From contig NZ_CP107921.1 in the NCBI RefSeq assembly GCF_036014215.1, positions 7,127,501-7,191,500 on the forward strand: a DNA stretch of 64,000 nt. The letters run 5' to 3'. The notes under the pieces are model-generated. The model saw nothing but the letters and a program-made list of their open reading frames with translations. It did no database searches and was not told where the DNA came from. Shown one piece after another: positions 29,918 through 38,569 of this stretch (positions are counted from its first letter, which is position 1; every line of letters starts with the position of its first letter). The DNA comes from Streptomyces sp. NBC_00440 (GTDB lineage Bacteria > Actinomycetota > Actinomycetes > Streptomycetales > Streptomycetaceae). Both the position numbers and the translations under genes were made by a program.

Positions 29918-29954
29918 CGATGGGGCCGCCCCCGCAGCCGGGGCGGCCCCATCG
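29918..29954. terminator. Bidirectional terminator, perfect 15-bp stem
   Basis: CGATGGGGCCGCCCC (29918-29932) pairs with GGGGCGGCCCCATCG (29940-29954) across a 7-base loop, in the 149-base gap between two converging secreted-protein genes. It is one of the strongest hairpins in the window. Confidence 0.85.
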
Positions 29955-29975
29955 GGGCAGGTGTGGCGAGACCCG

Positions 29976-30920
29976 TCAGGGTCGTACGGCCGAGTGCCAG
30001 GCGTCCGAGAGTGCCTTGCCCTCGCCGGGGGCGACGCTCGCCGGGTCGTTGAGGGTGGCGACATAGGTCGAAGCGCTGTTCAGGGTCACGCTGTTCTTGC
30101 CCGATGCGGACGGCAGCGCCGTCTTCAGGTTCACCGCCCAGTTCAGCAGGTCCAGCCCGCAACCGCTGGCGCCGGGGACCGCGTAGGCCGAGTCGCCCTG
30201 GTTCGCGCCGATGAGGTTGATCCGGCCCAGGGCGCCGTTCGGGTCGGCGGTGCCGTCGGCGTCGAACGCCTCGGTGCCGGGGGTCGGGGCGGTGACGTTC
30301 TGCGGGCGCAGCAGGATGGGGTCCGACGAGGTGCCGATGTAGCACTTGTCGCCGAGGAACGGGTTCTGCAGATGGATCCGCACCGGCAGCGTCACGATCG
30401 GCTTCCCCGTGGTGGCCCCGGCCAGCAGGGTGAAGTCGCTCGGGTTGTTCACCGATTCGATGGTGGCGGTGACCCGGTTGAGGCTGTTGTCGGTGATCTG
30501 GTGGCAGATGCCGCTGACCACCGGGACGTTGCTCGGGCACATCAGGCCCAGCAGGCCGCCCGGGAGCTGTGCCGGGTCGGCCACCAGGGCGCCGCCCGCG
30601 GGGGAGACCAGCGTCGACGATCCGTCGGGGTGGGTGATCACGCCGAGCTGCAGATCGCTCGCCCCGGTGGGCACGACGGAGTTGCCGAGCTTGATGGAGC
30701 CGTTCGCCGAGTGCGAGGAGACGCAGAGCGCGGTGTCGCTCTGCCCGTCGGCGGCCAGCATCGCCGGAGCGTCCACGGGGCACCGGGAGAACGGCGCCCA
30801 GCTGCCGTTGAGGTTCACGGGCCCACTGGCCGCGGTGGCCGTGCCCACGGACACGAATGCGGCGAGGGCGGTGGAGCCGGCGAGCAGCCCCAGACGCGAC
30901 CGGGTGGAAACGGATCTCAT
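29976..30920 (-). CDS. Secreted protein of unknown function, divergent from the mce operon
   Basis: 314 residues. ATG 30920 has AGGGGAAG upstream. A signal peptide ends at about TATAAS (residue 32). The mature chain has several cysteines (FSRCPVD, TALCVSS, LMCPSN, GICHQ, DKCYIG, SGCGLDLLNW) and beta-rich segments. No known enzymatic motif. It shares the 505-base divergent region with the mce operon, so it is a candidate co-regulated extracellular partner of that importer. Confidence 0.82.
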   Translation of the reverse strand: MRSVSTRSRLGLLAGSTALAAFVSVGTATAASGPVNLNGSWAPFSRCPVDAPAMLAADGQSDTALCVSSHSANGSIKLGNSVVPTGASDLQLGVITHPDGSSTLVSPAGGALVADPAQLPGGLLGLMCPSNVPVVSGICHQITDNSLNRVTATIESVNNPSDFTLLAGATTGKPIVTLPVRIHLQNPFLGDKCYIGTSSDPILLRPQNVTAPTPGTEAFDADGTADPNGALGRINLIGANQGDSAYAVPGASGCGLDLLNWAVNLKTALPSASGKNSVTLNSASTYVATLNDPASVAPGEGKALSDAWHSAVRP

Positions 30921-31018
30921 GTCTTCCCCTTTTTCGGCAGCCGGCCGGAAGGCGGTGCCGTACTCGGACCTGATGGGTCTGCGGCGTGCCGGAACAGGTG
31001 TGAATTCACCGAGCCGTG

Positions 31019-31048
31019 AGGTTACTGGCGGGAAACACCGCTGCACAA
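31019..31048 (-). promoter_or_regulatory. Promoter candidate for the divergent secreted-protein gene
   Basis: On the minus strand, TTGTGC (complement of 31043-31048), 18-base spacer, TAACCT (complement of 31019-31024). It would give a leader of about 90 bases before the ATG at 30920. Confidence 0.4.
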
Positions 31049-31160
31049 TCCTGCTCGCGGAATTTATCACTTCTGGATGAATTTCCTTGCTGAGCTGCTC
31101 AGTTACCGCAAAGGGGAGGGCGGCGGCGAGATGCCGGGACAAAACTTGCGGGGCTGGCTA

Positions 31161-31190
31161 TTGCGGCCCCAGGTTACCCGGCCGTAACGT
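31161..31190 (+). promoter_or_regulatory. Promoter-like element of the mce operon
   Basis: TTGCGG (31161-31166), 18-base spacer, TAACGT (31185-31190). GTTAC-N6-GTAAC (31173-31188) is a perfect 5-base inverted repeat overlapping the -10. It matches the element at 27382-27411 in -35, spacing, the CAGGTTAC core and the CGTA-CGTC end. Confidence 0.5.
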
Positions 31191-31290
31191 CGCTCTCCGC
31201 GAACCTCTCGGCCGGTTGAGGCCGGGGCGTAAGTCCCTCACCTGCGTCCATGCTGTGAGTGAGCACTTTTCAACAAGGTTTCCGCACGGG

Positions 31291-31309
31291 CTTGTCACCT
31301 CATGACAAG
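31291..31309. promoter_or_regulatory. Candidate operator CTTGTCA-N5-TGACAAG (copy 2)
   Basis: A perfect 7-base inverted repeat with a 5-base spacer (CCTCA), about 117 bases before the ATPase start and downstream of the predicted promoter. The inner 6-base arms and spacing equal those at 27170-27186. Its position inside the predicted leader would fit repression. Confidence 0.55.
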
Positions 31310-31425
31310 TAGCTCAATTTCTTGGGGAGTTACCTGTTCAAGGGCTTGTCCCGGCGGCGCCGGTGAACTTAACGTGCGCCTCTCGGCGCACTTCTGTCAC
31401 TTCGTGAGTGCATGCAGGAGGTGAG

Positions 31426-32415
31426 ATGGGAATCGAAGTAGTTGTTGAAGGGCTCACGAAGTCTTTCGGCAAGCAGAGAATCTGGCAGGACGTGACACTC
31501 ACGCTCCCGGCCGGTGAAGTCAGTGTGATGCTCGGCCCTTCCGGCACCGGAAAGACCGTGTTCCTGAAGTCTCTGATCGGGCTGCTGAAACCCGAGCGGG
31601 GCAGCGTGCTCATCAACGGCGTCGACATGGTGAACAGCCCCGAGCGCGACATCTACGAGACCCGCAAGCTCTTCGGCCTGATGTTCCAGGACGGTGCACT
31701 CTTCGGATCGATGACCCTCTTCGACAACGTGGCCTTTCCGCTCCGGGAGCACACCAGGAAGAAGGAGTCCGAGATCCGCCGCATCGTCATGGAGCGGATG
31801 GACATGGTCGGCCTCCTGGGCGCGGAGGAGAAGCTGCCGGGGGAGATATCCGGCGGAATGCGCAAGCGCGCCGGTCTCGCGCGCGCCCTCGTACTCGACC
31901 CCCAGATCATCCTCATCGACGAACCGGACTCCGGACTCGACCCGGTCCGTACGTCGTACATCTCCCAGCTCCTCATCGATCTGAACGCGCAGTTCGACGC
32001 GACGATGCTGATCGTCACCCACAATCTCGACATCGCGGCCACCGTGCCCGACAACATGGGGATGCTCTTCCTGCGCAACCTGGTCACGTTCGGGCCCCGC
32101 GAACTGCTCCTCACCAGCGAGGAGCCGGTGGTCGCGCAGTTCCTGAGCGGCCGGCGCGAAGGGCCGATCGGGATGTCCGAGGAGAAGGACGCGGCGACCC
32201 TCGCGGCCGAGCAGCGCAGCGCGGCCGGCTCCCGCCCGCAGGCGCCGCGGCCCATCGTCCCGCAGCTCGAACCGTCCGAAGGGCTGCCCGAGCGCCAGGC
32301 GGTGCTGCGCCGCAGGGAACGCGTGCTGGGCATGATGGCGGAGCTGCCCGAAGCGGCGCGCACCGCCATCCTCAGGAGTTACGCGGCCCCGGCCTCCGGC
32401 GGTGGCCGGCCATGA
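31426..32415 (+). CDS. mkl: ABC transporter ATPase of the Mce importer (Mkl/MlaF-like)
   Basis: 329 residues. ATG 31426 has AGGAGG 4 bases upstream. Walker A GPSGTGKTV, signature EISGGMRKRAGLARAL and Walker B IILIDEPDSGLD are intact. A C-terminal extension of about 80 residues is typical of actinobacterial Mkl proteins. It energises the YrbE/Mce complex for lipid or sterol uptake. In this genome it is the first gene of the operon, whereas in mycobacteria the ATPase is usually encoded elsewhere. It overlaps the next gene as ATGA. Confidence 0.93.
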   Translation: MGIEVVVEGLTKSFGKQRIWQDVTLTLPAGEVSVMLGPSGTGKTVFLKSLIGLLKPERGSVLINGVDMVNSPERDIYETRKLFGLMFQDGALFGSMTLFDNVAFPLREHTRKKESEIRRIVMERMDMVGLLGAEEKLPGEISGGMRKRAGLARALVLDPQIILIDEPDSGLDPVRTSYISQLLIDLNAQFDATMLIVTHNLDIAATVPDNMGMLFLRNLVTFGPRELLLTSEEPVVAQFLSGRREGPIGMSEEKDAATLAAEQRSAAGSRPQAPRPIVPQLEPSEGLPERQAVLRRRERVLGMMAELPEAARTAILRSYAAPASGGGRP

Positions 32416-33269
32416 CCGCACAGGTACCGGTCCGACCGTCCGAGCCGTCCGCGGACGGCGGCGGGGGCAAGGCCGCCGACTACCGGCAGCCCCGCCCGCC
32501 GCTGCGGGTGCTCGCCCCGCTGCGCGAGACCGGGAAGCTCTTCGCCCTCGGAGCCACCGTGACCCGGGCCGTCTTCCGAAGACCCTTCCAGGTGAGGGAG
32601 TTCATCGAGCAGTTCTGGTTCATCGCGAGCGTCACCATCCTGCCCGCCGCCCTGGTCTCGATCCCCTTCGGCGCGGTCATCGCCCTCCAGGTCGGCTCGC
32701 TCACCCAGCAGCTCGGCGCCCAGTCCTTCACCGGCGGAGCGAGCGTGCTCGCCGTCATCCAGCAGGCCAGCCCGCTGATCGTCGCGCTGCTCATCGCGGG
32801 CGCCGGCGGCTCGGCGATCTGCGCCGACCTCGGCTCCCGGAAGATCCGCGAGGAGCTGGACGCGATGGAGGTCATGGGCGTCTCACCCGTCCAGCGCCTC
32901 GTCGTCCCCCGGGTGCTCGCCACCATGTTCGTGGCGGTCCTGCTGAACGGACTGGTCTCGGTCGTCGGCACACTCGGCGGCTACTTCTTCAACGTGATCC
33001 TTCAGCACGGCACACCGGGCGCCTACCTCTCCAGTTTCTCCGCGCTCGCCCAGCTGCCCGACCTCTACATCAGCGAGGTCAAAGCGCTGATCTTCGGGTT
33101 CCTCGCGGGGATCGTCGCCGCCTACCGAGGTCTGAACCCCAGGGGCGGCCCCAAGGGCGTCGGCGACGCGGTCAACCAGTCCGTCGTCATCACCTTCATG
33201 CTGCTGTTCTTCGTGAACATGGTCCTCACGGCGGTCTATCTCCAGATCGTCCCCGCGAAGGGGAGCTGA
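32412..33269 (+). CDS. yrbEA: YrbE/MlaE-family permease, first copy
   Basis: 285 residues starting in an ATGA overlap. A cytoplasmic N-terminus of about 50 residues precedes five to six membrane helices. The MlaE motif EELDAMEVMGVSPVQRLVVPR, which contacts the ATPase, is clear. It forms the transmembrane channel with YrbEB. Confidence 0.93.
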   Translation: MTAQVPVRPSEPSADGGGGKAADYRQPRPPLRVLAPLRETGKLFALGATVTRAVFRRPFQVREFIEQFWFIASVTILPAALVSIPFGAVIALQVGSLTQQLGAQSFTGGASVLAVIQQASPLIVALLIAGAGGSAICADLGSRKIREELDAMEVMGVSPVQRLVVPRVLATMFVAVLLNGLVSVVGTLGGYFFNVILQHGTPGAYLSSFSALAQLPDLYISEVKALIFGFLAGIVAAYRGLNPRGGPKGVGDAVNQSVVITFMLLFFVNMVLTAVYLQIVPAKGS

Positions 33270-33272
33270 GAG

Positions 33273-34076
33273 ATGTCCATGCTCGGCTGGCTCGACCGCT
33301 CCGGCGACCAACTCGTCTTCTACGTACGGGCGCTCATCTGGGTCCCGCGCACCCTGCGCCGCTACATCAGAGAGGTCCAGCGGCTGCTCGCCGAGGTCGC
33401 CTTCGGCAGCGGGGGCCTCGGGGTGATCGGCGGCACCATCGGCGTGATGGTCGGCATGACCCTCTTCACGGGGACGGTCGTCGGCCTCCAGGGATACGCC
33501 GCGCTCAACCAGATCGGCACCGCCGCCTTCACCGGGTTCATCTCCGCGTACTTCAACACCCGCGAGATCGCCCCGCTGGTGGCCGGACTCGCCCTCTCCG
33601 CGACCGTCGGCGCGGGCTTCACCGCACAGCTCGGCGCGATGCGCATCAACGAGGAGGTGGACGCCCTCGAAGCGATGGGGGTGCGCTCCATGCCGTACCT
33701 CGTCACCACCCGGATCATCGCCGGGGTCGTCGCGATCATCCCGCTGTACGCGATGGGGCTGCTCAGCTCGTACGTCGCGTCCCGTCTGGTGACCGTCCTC
33801 TTCAAGGGGCAGTCGTCCGGCACCTACGACCACTACTTCAACCTGTTCCTCTCCCCGGACGACGTCCTGCTCTCGGTGCTCAAAGTGCTGATCTTCAGCG
33901 TGCTGGTGATCCTGGCCCACTGCTACTACGGGTTCCGCGCCACCGGCGGCCCCGCCGGGGTCGGGGTGGCGGTCGGCCGTTCGGTGCGCAACGCCATCGT
34001 GCTCATCAGCGTCACCGACTTCTTCCTCTCCCTCGCCATCTGGGGCGCCACCACGACGGTGAAGGTGGCCGGATGA
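33273..34076 (+). CDS. yrbEB: YrbE/MlaE-family permease, second copy
   Basis: 267 residues, 3 bases after yrbEA. It has the same fold with EEVDALEAMGVRSMPYLVTTR as the ATPase-coupling motif and helices such as LGVIGGTIGVMVGMTLFTGTVVGL. Ends in an ATGA overlap with mceA. Confidence 0.93.
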   Translation: MSMLGWLDRSGDQLVFYVRALIWVPRTLRRYIREVQRLLAEVAFGSGGLGVIGGTIGVMVGMTLFTGTVVGLQGYAALNQIGTAAFTGFISAYFNTREIAPLVAGLALSATVGAGFTAQLGAMRINEEVDALEAMGVRSMPYLVTTRIIAGVVAIIPLYAMGLLSSYVASRLVTVLFKGQSSGTYDHYFNLFLSPDDVLLSVLKVLIFSVLVILAHCYYGFRATGGPAGVGVAVGRSVRNAIVLISVTDFFLSLAIWGATTTVKVAG

Positions 34077-35314
34077 ACGCGCGGACCGTACGGCGCAGGC
34101 TCGCCGGCGTGGTCTTCATCGTGGTCCCCGCCCTGCTGATCTGGCTGTCGATCGCCGTGTACCAGAAGGACTTCACCGACTCGGCGACGGTCCGGGTGGA
34201 CACCGACACCGTCGGCAGCGAGATGCACCTCAACGCCGATGTGAAGCTGCGCGGTGTCGTCATCGGGCAGGTGCGCGGCATCAGCTCGGACGGCGGCGGC
34301 GCCCGGCTCACCCTCGCCATCCAGCCGGACAAGCTGGGCCAGGTCCCCTCCGACGTCACCGCGCAGATGCTGCCGACGACACTGTTCGGTGAGCGGTACG
34401 TCGCACTCGTACCCCCGGCCCACGCGTCCACCCGCGCGCTGAAGGCGGGCGACACCATCCCGCAGGACCGCTCGCGCAACGCCATCGAGCTGGAGCAGGT
34501 GCTCGACCATGTGCTGCCGCTGCTCACCGCGGTCGAGCCGCAGAAGCTCTCCGCCACGCTGACCGCCGTCTCGCAGGCCCTGAGCGGCCGGGGGCAGCAG
34601 CTCGGCGACACCTTCGTCACCCTCGACACCTACCTGAGGAAGCTCAACCCTCAACTGCCCACGCTCAACCGGGACATCGCGGAACTGGTGAAGGTCACCA
34701 AGGTCTACTCCGACGCGGCGCCCGACATCCTCAGCGCGCTCACCGACTTCACCACCACCAGCTCGACGCTCGCCGAGAAGCAGGCCGAACTGGCGGGCCT
34801 GTACGGCACCACCACCAGAACCGCCCAGGACGTCACGGCCTTCCTCCAGCAGAACAAGGACAACATCATCCGGCTCTCCGCGACCGGCCGGCCCACCCTG
34901 GAACTCCTCGCGAAGTACGCCCCCGAATTCCCCTGCATCCTGAGCACCCTGGCGGGCTTCGTCCCCGCCATGGACAAGGCACTCGGCAAGGGAACGGACG
35001 AGCCGGGACTGCATGTCAGCCTCGTCTCCGTCCCCTCACTCGGGAAGTACACACCGGGCCGGGACGCCCCGTCCTACACTGCGAGCGGCGGGCCGCACTG
35101 CTACTCCGTCCCCTACATCGGCAAGACCGTGCCGACCGCAGCCACCGGCGCGAAGAAGTCGGACAGCCTCGGGCTGCCCAACTCGCCCCAGGAGAACCAG
35201 CTCGTCAACGAACTCCTTGCCCCCGGCGCGAAGGCTTCGGCGCAGTCCCTTCCCGACTGGAGCAGCCTGCTGGCCGGCCCGGTCTTCCGCGGTGCGGAGG
35301 TGAAGCTCAAGTGA
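34073..35314 (+). CDS. mceA: Mce-family substrate-binding protein A
   Basis: 413 residues. One N-terminal membrane anchor (about 9-28) is followed by an MCE/MlaD domain (about 38-115, with VKLRGVVIGQVRGI) and a long helical needle domain with heptad-like Leu/Ala patterning up to about residue 290. Mce subunits A-F assemble into a hexameric lipid conduit on the outer face of the membrane. The stop overlaps mceB as GTGA. Confidence 0.92.
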   Translation: MNARTVRRRLAGVVFIVVPALLIWLSIAVYQKDFTDSATVRVDTDTVGSEMHLNADVKLRGVVIGQVRGISSDGGGARLTLAIQPDKLGQVPSDVTAQMLPTTLFGERYVALVPPAHASTRALKAGDTIPQDRSRNAIELEQVLDHVLPLLTAVEPQKLSATLTAVSQALSGRGQQLGDTFVTLDTYLRKLNPQLPTLNRDIAELVKVTKVYSDAAPDILSALTDFTTTSSTLAEKQAELAGLYGTTTRTAQDVTAFLQQNKDNIIRLSATGRPTLELLAKYAPEFPCILSTLAGFVPAMDKALGKGTDEPGLHVSLVSVPSLGKYTPGRDAPSYTASGGPHCYSVPYIGKTVPTAATGAKKSDSLGLPNSPQENQLVNELLAPGAKASAQSLPDWSSLLAGPVFRGAEVKLK

Positions 35315-36342
35315 AGCGCCGCAGCCTGACGGCTCCGCTCGTCAAGTCCCTGGTCTTCGTCCTGGTGACCTCGCTGGCCACCGTGGTACTCGGGCTGAGC
35401 ATCGCCAACACGGATGTCGGCGACACCGTCTCCTACCGGGCGCGCTTCACCGACGCTACCGGGCTGATCGCCGGGGACAGCGTACGGATCGCCGGGGTGA
35501 AGGTCGGCCAGGTCGAGTCCGTGAAGGTCGCCGACCGGCGGCTCGCCGAGGTGCGCTTCGCGGTGGACAAGGGGCGCGCCCTGCCCGCTTCGGTGACCGC
35601 GTCGATCAAGTACCTCAACATGGTCGGCCAGCGGTACGTCGACCTGGAGCAGGGCACCGGGCCCGTCGGGAAGCACTTCCCGCCCGGCGACACCATCCAG
35701 CTCTCGCACACCACACCGGCCCTGGACCTCACCGAGCTGTTCAACGGGTTCCAGCCGCTCCTCCAGGGGCTGGCCCCGGCCGAGATGAACCAGCTCGCCA
35801 ACTCCATCGTGCAGGTGCTCCAGGGCGAGGGCGGCACCGTCGACAGCCTGCTCCAGCACGTCGGATCGCTGACCACCACGGTCGCCGCCAAGGACAAGGT
35901 CATCGGCCAGGTCATCAAGAACCTCAACACGGTACTGACGACGGTCAACGACCGGGAGTCGGACTTCAACGACCTCGTCGTCACCCTCCAGCAGCTCGTC
36001 ACCGGCTTCGCCGGGGACCGCAAGCCCCTCGGGGACGCGATCACCGCGATGGGCGCACTGACGACCTCGACCGCCGGACTGCTCCAGGACGGCCGGGCGC
36101 CGCTGAAGAAGGACATCAGCGAACTCGGCAGGGTGTCGAAGCAGTTGGGCGACGGCACCCCGCAGCTCCAGGACTTCCTGCGGAACACACCCGCCAAGAT
36201 GCAGGCCGTCACCCGGCTCGCCTCCTACGGATCGTGGCTCAACCTCTATCTCTGCGAGGCCCGCGTGACGGGCGTGACCACATCGGACGGCAGCAAGCCG
36301 CCCACCGGCATCGCGGTCACCGAATCGAGGTGCCAGGGATGA
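35311..36342 (+). CDS. mceB: Mce-family protein B
   Basis: 343 residues from GTG 35311. Membrane anchor (about 8-30), MCE domain with VRIAGVKVGQVESV, then helical region and a short cysteine-containing C-terminus (LNLYLCEARVTG). Overlaps mceC as ATGA. Confidence 0.92.
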   Translation: MKRRSLTAPLVKSLVFVLVTSLATVVLGLSIANTDVGDTVSYRARFTDATGLIAGDSVRIAGVKVGQVESVKVADRRLAEVRFAVDKGRALPASVTASIKYLNMVGQRYVDLEQGTGPVGKHFPPGDTIQLSHTTPALDLTELFNGFQPLLQGLAPAEMNQLANSIVQVLQGEGGTVDSLLQHVGSLTTTVAAKDKVIGQVIKNLNTVLTTVNDRESDFNDLVVTLQQLVTGFAGDRKPLGDAITAMGALTTSTAGLLQDGRAPLKKDISELGRVSKQLGDGTPQLQDFLRNTPAKMQAVTRLASYGSWLNLYLCEARVTGVTTSDGSKPPTGIAVTESRCQG

Positions 36343-37388
36343 ACGCGCCCCGCCTGCGGCTCCCGCGGCTCAAGCCCGTACGGGAGCGCAACCCGGTCGC
36401 CGTGAGCGTGGTCGGACTGCTGGTGCTCGCCCTGATCGGGCTCGCCGCCTACCGCGCCGACTCGCTGCCCTTCATCGGCGGCGGCACCACGTACACCGCC
36501 GACTTCACCGAGTCGGCGGGGATCGGCCCCGGCGACGAGGTACGGATCGCCGGAGTCAGGGTCGGCCAGGTGAAAGCGGTCGCGCTCGACGGCGCCAAGG
36601 TGAAGGTGACCTTCAAGGTCAAGGACGCCTGGGTCGGGAACTCCAGCACGGCGGCCATCGCCATCAAGACGCTGCTCGGCGACAAGTACCTGGCACTCGA
36701 CCCGGTCGGCACCGGGCCGCAGAACCCGTCGGACCGGATCCCGCTGAGCCGCACCACATCGCCGTACGACGTCACCCAGGCATTCAGCGGACTCAGCGAC
36801 ACCATCGGCGACCTCGACACCAAGCAGCTCGCGAAGAGCTTCGAGACGATCTCGGACACCTTCAAGGACTCGCCCCCCGACGTGAAGAACGCGGCGACCG
36901 GCCTCTCCGCGCTGTCGCGGACGGTCTCGCAGCGCGACGCCGAACTGGCCAAGCTGCTCAAGGGCAGCAAACAGCTCACCAAGACCCTCTCCGACAAGAA
37001 CAGCAGCTTCGACGCCCTCCTCAAGGACGGCAACCTGCTGCTCGGCGAGATCCAGAACCGCCGGGACTCCATCCGCCGGCTGCTCACCGGCACCACCGAC
37101 CTCGGTACGGAACTGACCGGTCTGGTCAAGGACAACAACAAACAGCTGAAGCCCACCCTGACCGCGCTCGACAAGGTCACGGCCGTCCTGCTGAAGAACC
37201 GCAAGAGCCTGGACAAGGCGCTGTCCCTGGCCGGTCCTTACTACCGGCTCGTCGGCAACACCCTGGGCAACGGGCGCTGGTTCGACAGCTACATCTGCGG
37301 GCTCGTCCCGAAGAACTACCTGCCCGCGGGCACACCTCCGGCCACCGGATGTGTGTCGCCCCGGCAGAGCCAGGGGAGCAGCCGATGA
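36339..37388 (+). CDS. mceC: Mce-family protein C
   Basis: 349 residues. Anchor at about 20-37, MCE domain with VRIAGVRVGQVKAV, helical needle region, and a C-terminal WFDSYICGLVP segment like that of MceB. The 4-base overlap with mceD keeps stoichiometric translation. Confidence 0.92.
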   Translation: MNAPRLRLPRLKPVRERNPVAVSVVGLLVLALIGLAAYRADSLPFIGGGTTYTADFTESAGIGPGDEVRIAGVRVGQVKAVALDGAKVKVTFKVKDAWVGNSSTAAIAIKTLLGDKYLALDPVGTGPQNPSDRIPLSRTTSPYDVTQAFSGLSDTIGDLDTKQLAKSFETISDTFKDSPPDVKNAATGLSALSRTVSQRDAELAKLLKGSKQLTKTLSDKNSSFDALLKDGNLLLGEIQNRRDSIRRLLTGTTDLGTELTGLVKDNNKQLKPTLTALDKVTAVLLKNRKSLDKALSLAGPYYRLVGNTLGNGRWFDSYICGLVPKNYLPAGTPPATGCVSPRQSQGSSR

Positions 37389-38569
37389 ACCACACCACCA
37401 GGCGGTTCGTGGGGATCGGGGCCGGGCTCGTCCTGGTCGCGGGAGTGACCACCACCGGGGTCATGGCCCTCGACAGCGCGGGAGGCCACCGGATCACCGC
37501 CTACTTCGACCGGGCCACCGGCCTCTACGCAGGCTCCGACCTGAGGATTCTCGGAGTCAAGGTGGGCCGGGTCGATTCCGTGCGGCCGGAGGGCCGGGAG
37601 GTACGGGTGGTCCTCGCCCTCGACAAGGGCGTGAAGGTGCCGGCCGACGCCCGCGCCCTGATCGTCGCGCCCAGCATCGTCGCCGACCGGTACGTCCAGC
37701 TGTCACCCGCGTACGCCGGCGGCCCGCAGCTCAAGGACCGGGCCACACTCGCGGCGGACCGCAACGCCACCCCCGTCGAGGTCGACCAGCTGTACGCGAG
37801 CGTCACCCAGCTGGCCACCGCACTCGGGCCGAAGGGCGCCAACTCGAAGGGTGCGCTGGACGATCTGCTCAAGACCGGCGCGGCCAACCTGAAGGGCAAC
37901 GGCAAGGCGATCGGCGACTCGATCGAGCAGTTCGGCAAGGCGGCCAAGACACTCGACAAGAGCAGCGGCAACCTCTTCGACACCCTCGCCTACCTCCAGT
38001 CCTTCACCACGATGCTCAAGGGCAACGACGGAAAGGTGCACACGGCGGAACAGCAGCTCGCCACGGTCTCGGGCTTCCTCAACGACGACAAGGACGATCT
38101 CGGGACCGCCCTGAAGGAACTGGGCACCGCGCTCGGCCAGGTGAAGACCTTCATCGAGGAGAACCGCGGGTCCCTCAAGAAGAGCGTCAGCCGGCTGCGG
38201 CCCATCACCGACACGCTGGTCGAACAGCGGGCCTCGCTCGCCGAGATGCTGGATGACGCGCCGCTCGCGGCCGGGAACCTCCTCAACGCCTACGACCCCG
38301 TGCACCGCACCATCGACGGCCGGGGCAACCTCAACGAGATCAGCATGAACGGCCAACTCGGCGGTGCGGGCGCGGCGTCCACGGCCGGAACGGCGACCGG
38401 AGCCGCCGGCGGGGTCCCGGCCGGCGCGGGGCTCGACGGCCTGGTCCCCATACAGCCGTCACAGCGGAAGTCGCTGCCCACGCTGCCGCTCCCGGCGGTC
38501 GGTGACGTGTACGGGTCCCCGTCGAGGACGGCCGCGAATCCCACGGCACACAAGGGGGCCGCCCGATGA
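37385..38569 (+). CDS. mceD: Mce-family protein D
   Basis: 394 residues. Anchor at about 7-27, MCE domain with LRILGVKVGRVDSV, a long helical region, and a low-complexity Gly/Ala-rich tail of about 70 residues. ATGA overlap with mceE. Confidence 0.92.
   Translation: MNHTTRRFVGIGAGLVLVAGVTTTGVMALDSAGGHRITAYFDRATGLYAGSDLRILGVKVGRVDSVRPEGREVRVVLALDKGVKVPADARALIVAPSIVADRYVQLSPAYAGGPQLKDRATLAADRNATPVEVDQLYASVTQLATALGPKGANSKGALDDLLKTGAANLKGNGKAIGDSIEQFGKAAKTLDKSSGNLFDTLAYLQSFTTMLKGNDGKVHTAEQQLATVSGFLNDDKDDLGTALKELGTALGQVKTFIEENRGSLKKSVSRLRPITDTLVEQRASLAEMLDDAPLAAGNLLNAYDPVHRTIDGRGNLNEISMNGQLGGAGAASTAGTATGAAGGVPAGAGLDGLVPIQPSQRKSLPTLPLPAVGDVYGSPSRTAANPTAHKGAAR

Larger units (their letters stand above)
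30921..31425. other. 505-base divergent control region of the mce operon
   Basis: No gene is supported here. It holds a minus-strand promoter candidate (31019-31048), a plus-strand promoter-like element (31161-31190), a TTGTCA-type palindrome (31291-31309) and a perfect AGGAGG ribosome site just before 31426. It is more AT-rich than the flanking genes. Confidence 0.7.

Noticed and set aside
32402..34072. An upstream extension of the mceA frame by about 557 residues
   Set aside because: It runs out of frame through both YrbE permease genes. The ATGA overlap at 34073 and the start of the membrane anchor fix the real start.
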